Source of the DNA: Isoetes taiwanensis
Lineage: Eukaryota; Streptophyta; Lycopodiopsida; Isoetales; Isoetaceae
Assembly (NCBI GenBank): GCA_021234155.1
Contig: JAJEKV010000006.1
Coordinates: 26,509,916 to 26,573,915 of the forward strand
Direction of reading: 5' to 3'
Length of the DNA: 64,000 nucleotides
Shown: positions 59,869-64,000 of the stretch, in pieces
Numbering within the stretch: the first letter of the stretch is position 1
How the letters are laid out: every line of letters begins with the position of its first letter
Notes under the pieces: model-generated
Database searches by the model: none
Told to the model about the DNA's origin: nothing
What the model saw: the letters and a program-made list of their open reading frames with translations, nothing else
Position numbers and translations under genes: made by a program

Positions 59869-60565
59869 TTGAATTTGTTGCATTTTCTAAACATGAGGTC
59901 CTGGATTCTGAAGCCGGGCGGCTGCAAAAGCTTTGTTCGTTTACGCTTGTATGCGTCAGCATTTCTTTTCTCCTGCATCAAGTAGACAAAGCAAATAACG
60001 TATGAAAATAGACTTATCAAGTATGATAATGTCAATGCTCTTCTAATGCTTGGCAAACATGCAAGAATGCTCTTGTATCATAGCCGTCACTTATCCATGC
60101 AAGGACTATAATGTCCCTGGCACAGAAGAATTTGCTAAAAAACAGTATGACATCACGCTCATTATTTTCTCATGTGTAACAATAATAATAAGATTACATA
60201 AACCTGCCATCCTTTGCTGTTAGTTTCTTCGAACATAGAAACCTGAAATACATTATCTCCTCCACTGCTTATGGTGGCATTTGCAACACTTGTGTTCGAA
60301 ACCTGAAATACATTATCTCCTCCACTGCTTATGGTGGCATTTGCAACACTTGTCAGCTCTTCCAGGTCCAAATCACATGGGTCATAATTAAAGAGGTCTC
60401 CAATGAGATCGTCTAAAACTCATAGTCCACTACACAACAAAAACCGCCATAAAAAGCGGTTACAGATGATTCTAAATGTTTCATGCATGATAGACTTACC
60501 TAAGGCAGTGCAATGGCATTGATAAGAAGGCAAAGTTTGAGACAGCGCAAACAAAATAAGGGTGC
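59869..60565 (-). CDS. Unrecognised gene, three internal exons
   Basis: Three exons with consistent splice sites and reading phase lie on the minus strand. Exon i (60,565-60,500) follows TTTTGCAG, reads LILFALSQTLPSYQCHCTAL and ends before GTAAGT. A codon split by the intron (G|AC) joins it to exon ii (60,412-60,204), which reads DLIGDLFNYDPCDLDLEELT and then SVANATISSGGDNVFQVS twice, ending KGWQ before GTTTAT. Exon iii (59,972-59,869) follows TTGATGCAG and reads EKRNADAYKRKRTKLLQPPG and FRIQDLMFRKCNKF. An acidic, serine-rich part precedes a basic part. I do not recognise the protein. First and last exons were not found; a candidate upstream exon (60,998-60,936) does not join in phase. It could be a live gene or a recent pseudogene. 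Confidence 0.5.
60241..60360 (-). repeat. 60-bp in-frame duplication inside an exon
   Basis: Two adjacent 60-bp copies differ only in their last few bases and add exactly 20 codons (VANATISSGGDNVFQVS...). Confidence 0.9.
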
Positions 60566-61069
60566 CTGCAAAATGTTAAACCCAAGGTTCTCAGAACATA
60601 TATTGACCTGGACCTCCGAATCCTGGACCAAAAAAGGAAAAATCACCTTGCACAAATGAAAACCCTAAGGCCAAGCTTTTCATAAGAAACTGAATTTGCT
60701 CCTATTTGCAGAAGAATGCCAACAAAAAAGGTGGTGAGCCTTCATTCCATAACCATGAAAACTCTTGGAATTTTGATGCATTTTATAATATAAATGGCAA
60801 CAAATATTTACAACTATGATACTTCTCTTATTCGCAGTAGAAGACCAATGCCATCAAGCTGTTAACGAATGGGTCCTGCAAGTTTAGGGTCAGATTTGGA
60901 ACACAGAGAAATAAAAGAGCAAAAAGGCAAACCTTAGATGAAATGCAGAATCTGACATAGCAGGATCTCATCTCAATCACTCGATCCTTAAGGCCGTAAA
61001 AAAGTCCCTCTTTTTTTTGAACCTACCTTTCGTCCATTTTTTTGGAAATTTGAAAATATTCGCCTTTTA

Positions 61070-61790
61070 GCGAATATTAGCAGTTCCCTTCTGCCCCTTG
61101 CAGGACGCAAATGCAAATTTTAAATTCCGCTCTGCCATGCCTTTCAATGCTAAGCCATCTCTTCCTCGAGATTTCCTGGCGCCTGCCTGAGCGCCTGGGC
61201 GACGCAGTGAAGGGTGGCGTTGTTGGCGCCTGCCGGAGCGCCGGCCTGGGCGCCTGGGAGGTGCAGTGAAGGGTGGCGTCGTACCTGAGCATGCCTGAGC
61301 GCATGAGCGCCTGAGAGCATGCTTGAGAGCTTGAGGAGGCACCTTCACCGCCTTCCCTGAGCTCGGGTGTTTTGGCGCTCGGATCTATTGCATGCGATTC
61401 AGATTCAGCTTCAGCCTTATGGATGCATGTGGCGGGGCATGTAGATGCATGTGGATCAGCGTGAAGATGGAGATTTAGCGCATGCATGCGTCCGCGCCAG
61501 TACTTAGAATCAGCTGTGAAGAGGTTACGGTTTGGGGGCGTTTGGTGAAGGTTTGTTTTTTGGAGGTATGCTTGTTGCTTTTTGCAACAAAGATGGATTT
61601 TGATTTGTGAGCGACCATAATCATCCCGGTAACGGTTTTTCCCGTGGTTTTTAATCCGGCCATGGTGATTGTGCTTTTGCTCCGCGTTGTGCTTTTGTTT
61701 AAGGGCTTTGGCCCATGTTCTTGTTTGGACTTGATCCGTGGACTTGATCCCCCATGTACTTGGTCCCATAAGCCCGGATGGGCTTCCGTG
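61070..61790 (-). other. GC-rich open region, possible 5' part of the minus-strand gene
   Basis: A 230-codon minus-strand frame is open from 61,769 to 61,077, but its sequence is low-complexity (His, Ala, Ser and Pro-rich). A 61-bp spaced repeat containing GCAGTGAAGGGTGGCG is found near 61,204 and 61,265. It may be leader or promoter sequence of the exons at 60.57 kb. Coding is doubtful. Confidence 0.3.
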
Positions 61791-61949
61791 GACGTTAAAA
61801 TGATTATCTTATCTTATCTTATCCATCTCTCTGCATTAGTGCAAAGAGATTTGTATTTCAATTTCTGAAGCTTGAGGTTTTCACTGGCTTTGGTGCTTCA
61901 GGACTTGGGTGTTTTAGAATTGCTCCTTCTATAACGACAAAAACAAAAA

Positions 61950-62055
61950 CAAGAACAAGAACAAGAACAAGAACAAGAACAAGAACAAGAACAAGAACAA
62001 GAACAAGAACAAGAACAAGAACAAGAACAAGAACAAGAACAAGAACAAGAATAAA
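61950..62055 (+). repeat. (AAGAAC)n microsatellite
   Basis: About 17 hexamer copies with little variation. Confidence 0.95.
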
Positions 62056-62168
62056 AACACATTCTGGTATTTCTAATCTAATCTAATCTAATCTGAACCC
62101 GAGATGACATGAAGCAGCCACCTTTGACATGTTCTATGGCCCATATAGTCTCCGTTGACATAAAGTTC

Positions 62169-62427
62169 AATCCAATCCAATCCAATCCAATCCAATCCAA
62201 TCCAATCCAATCCAATCCAATCCAATCCAATCCAATCGAATCTAATCCAATCCAATCCAATCCAATCCAATCGAATCCAATCGAATCGAATCGAATCCAA
62301 TCGAATCGAATCGAATCGAATCCAATCCAATCCATCTCATCTGATCCAATCCAATCGATCCGATCCGATCCGATCCGATCCGATCCGATCCGATCCGATC
62401 CGATCCGATCCGATCCGATCCGATCCG
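62169..62427 (+). repeat. Pentamer satellite grading AATCC to AATCG to GATCC
   Basis: About 30 pentamers of AATCC and AATCG variants run to about 62,340. After a short break come about 14 copies of GATCC from 62,357. Open frames on both strands are artefacts of the pentamer. Confidence 0.95.
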
Positions 62428-62685
62428 GGTCGGGTTGCCGGGTCGGTCGGGGTCGGGTCCGTCCGTCCGGATCGGGTCCGTCCGGCCCGGGATCGTCCGT
62501 CCGGCCCGGGTCCGGCCCCGGGCTGGGGTTGGTCGGGCTGGGGTCGGGTCCGGGTCTGGTCTGGTTCCGGGTCCGCTCGCTCTGGGCGGGCGGGCGGGGG
62601 CGGGCGGTCCGGTCCCGGTCCGGTCCGGTCGTCCGGGTCCGTCCCGGTCCGTCGGGTGCGGTCCGGTCTGCGTCCGGTCTATCGA
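62428..62685 (+). repeat. GGGTCC-type GC-rich satellite
   Basis: Degenerate GGGTCCG, GGTCGGG and CCGGTCC units continue directly from the GATCC tract. Confidence 0.85.
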
Positions 62686-62699
62686 ACCCAAGATGATAA

Positions 62700-64000
62700 C
62701 ACTACTCAAGCCTCTAAGCTTTGAGGATGCCTTTGTCTCTGAGTATCAATCTCTCGGGTCTCTGAGCTCGTCCTTTGACACCTTGACTTCATTCACTTCT
62801 ACATATTTCTACTTTCTCCATATTTTACCCCTCAATTACTCAAGATCCATTTCGAACATGAAGGACCATTGGGATAGAGTGAAAGCTTGTGAATTCGCAA
62901 CAACAACATTTTTAATTATAGAGTGAATGACAAATACAAGTTCCCAATGAATATGGAATATAAAAAACATTAAAATCAAATTTTATAAAATGGAAATGGA
63001 CATCAATAAATGATAAAGCAATAAGATAGAGCCCTTTATATACCTGACAGCCCTACGGTTCATGCAGAATCGTCTATAGAAGACTCTTCACATTTAGTTT
63101 TGTGCCCTCTAGTGGTATTGCAAGTAGACTGCTACTGAACTATATGGGCCTTGGGATCAACCTGTCTAGCCTTAGACATACTTGCCAGTATGCATTCTAG
63201 AAGCCATTTAAATTGGAATGCATTTAATGGACCATATCCATTCTATTTAGTGAATTGTATCAAATCTAAAAACCATATAGTTCTGGAATGTATGATAATC
63301 TATATGTCATTCGGGAACCATATCAATAATAGGATATTCTTGGTGATCATGAGTATTCTAGAAACCATGTGGTTCCTAAGATTTGTATATATTCCAGAAA
63401 GAGTATCGATTGGTAGTGTTGAACCATATGCACTTTGACAAGAGGTGCATGAAGAACCAAATGCATTTGATCTTTAGTCACTAATGAACCATAACAATTC
63501 ACACCGTGTCCTGGTAGCCTATTATAGCGATGACATATGACAGTCCCCTAAACCATTAATAGAGCAGTGATAACTTTCTGTTTTAAGAAATCCAAACTTG
63601 AAAGAAAGAAAGAAAAAAAAAAAGAGAGAGATTTCTAAGTTTGAACTTATTAACCATCAAGATAAGATGAAAGAATATTTCTAAGTTTGGAGAAGCTAAT
63701 CTTCTTAACCATTGAGATATAGTTCAGAGGATAATTGTATTGTCCATATTTTAAGCGGATAGATCTCAAGGTCTTGCTTTTCGATGGCAATTTTGAGTGT
63801 AGAATATGCAAATATGTGAGAAGAGAAAACCATCAAATGTTCAAATACGCTTTGTCATAAGATGCCAAAACCCACTATTTGGTGAATGAGTTGCCCCTTT
63901 ATTTAAGGCAATCCAAAAAGATCACAAGGTACAAATATTACAATGAAGCAATGTGAAATAAAATAAATAAATTCGTAAGTTTCAAAGGACAAATTATGCA
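62700..64000. other. Right end, no gene recognised
   Basis: AT-rich sequence with an A/G-rich tract at 63,598-63,631. Open frames at 62,690-62,926 and 63,151-63,438 show no recognisable domain. Confidence 0.4.

Noticed and set aside
61077-61769. 230-codon minus-strand frame as a full gene
   Set aside because: Composition is low-complexity and two other minus frames are open over parts of it. No domain or downstream splice site in phase was found.
62109-62709. Long overlapping open frames on both strands (up to 195 codons)
   Set aside because: They are direct translations of AATCC/GATCC pentamers and GC-rich satellite. A 5-bp repeat without stops is open in all phases.
1-64000. tRNA, rRNA, CRISPR arrays, bacterial operons or viral genes
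   Set aside because: I saw no tRNA cloverleaf consensus, no rRNA core sequences, no regularly spaced CRISPR-type repeats and no recognisable viral proteins.

Overview
The window looks like nuclear DNA from a large, transposon-rich land-plant genome. Every recognisable host-gene fragment is a plant type: a phosphoserine aminotransferase gene with introns, CBM22 modules of a plant GH10 xylanase, and a hevein-type chitin-binding domain. Gene density is close to zero. There is no bacterial operon structure, and I saw no rRNA, tRNA or CRISPR. A seed-free plant such as a fern or lycophyte is my guess; the sequence alone does not settle it. No gene in the window is clearly intact.

Layout. (1) 1,450-13,559 is a 12.1 kb terminal-inverted-repeat (TIR) transposon with a decayed transposase carrying a VGHTHDDID motif on the + strand, minus-strand cargo, and a striking dispersed palindrome. 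(2) 14.6-15.3 kb holds minisatellite, poly-T and CACG-rich repeats. (3) 15,744-16,741 is a composite element of two TIR-bounded units, each preceded by a small perfect or near-perfect hairpin. (4) 16.7-30.7 kb is a run of non-autonomous Helitrons joined head to tail, one nested inside another. The nested one carries a broken phosphoserine aminotransferase gene. (5) 32.2-47.4 kb is a duplicated segment containing a hevein-like pseudogene. One copy is split by a second 10.5 kb transposon (32,893-43,350) of the same kind as element 1, and the other copy (46.4-47.4 kb) is the matching empty site. (6) 47,387-50 kb begins with a Helitron-like 5' end and carries broken CBM22/xylanase exons, followed by a small L1 ORF1-like fragment. 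(7) 52.2-53.7 kb is a 5'-truncated LINE on the minus strand with a (GAATA)n tail. (8) 54,245-59,155 is a second composite element, interrupted by a Helitron and by a hAT-type miniature element. (9) 59.87-60.57 kb holds three minus-strand exons with intact splice sites from an unrecognised gene. (10) 61.9-62.7 kb is a cluster of simple repeats.

Most of the window is explained by four mobile-element types (the large TIR elements, Helitrons, a LINE and the composite units with a hAT insertion), nested in one another and carrying pieces of host genes. The large TIR family, with its 4-bp target duplications and internal palindromes, is the part most likely to be poorly described.
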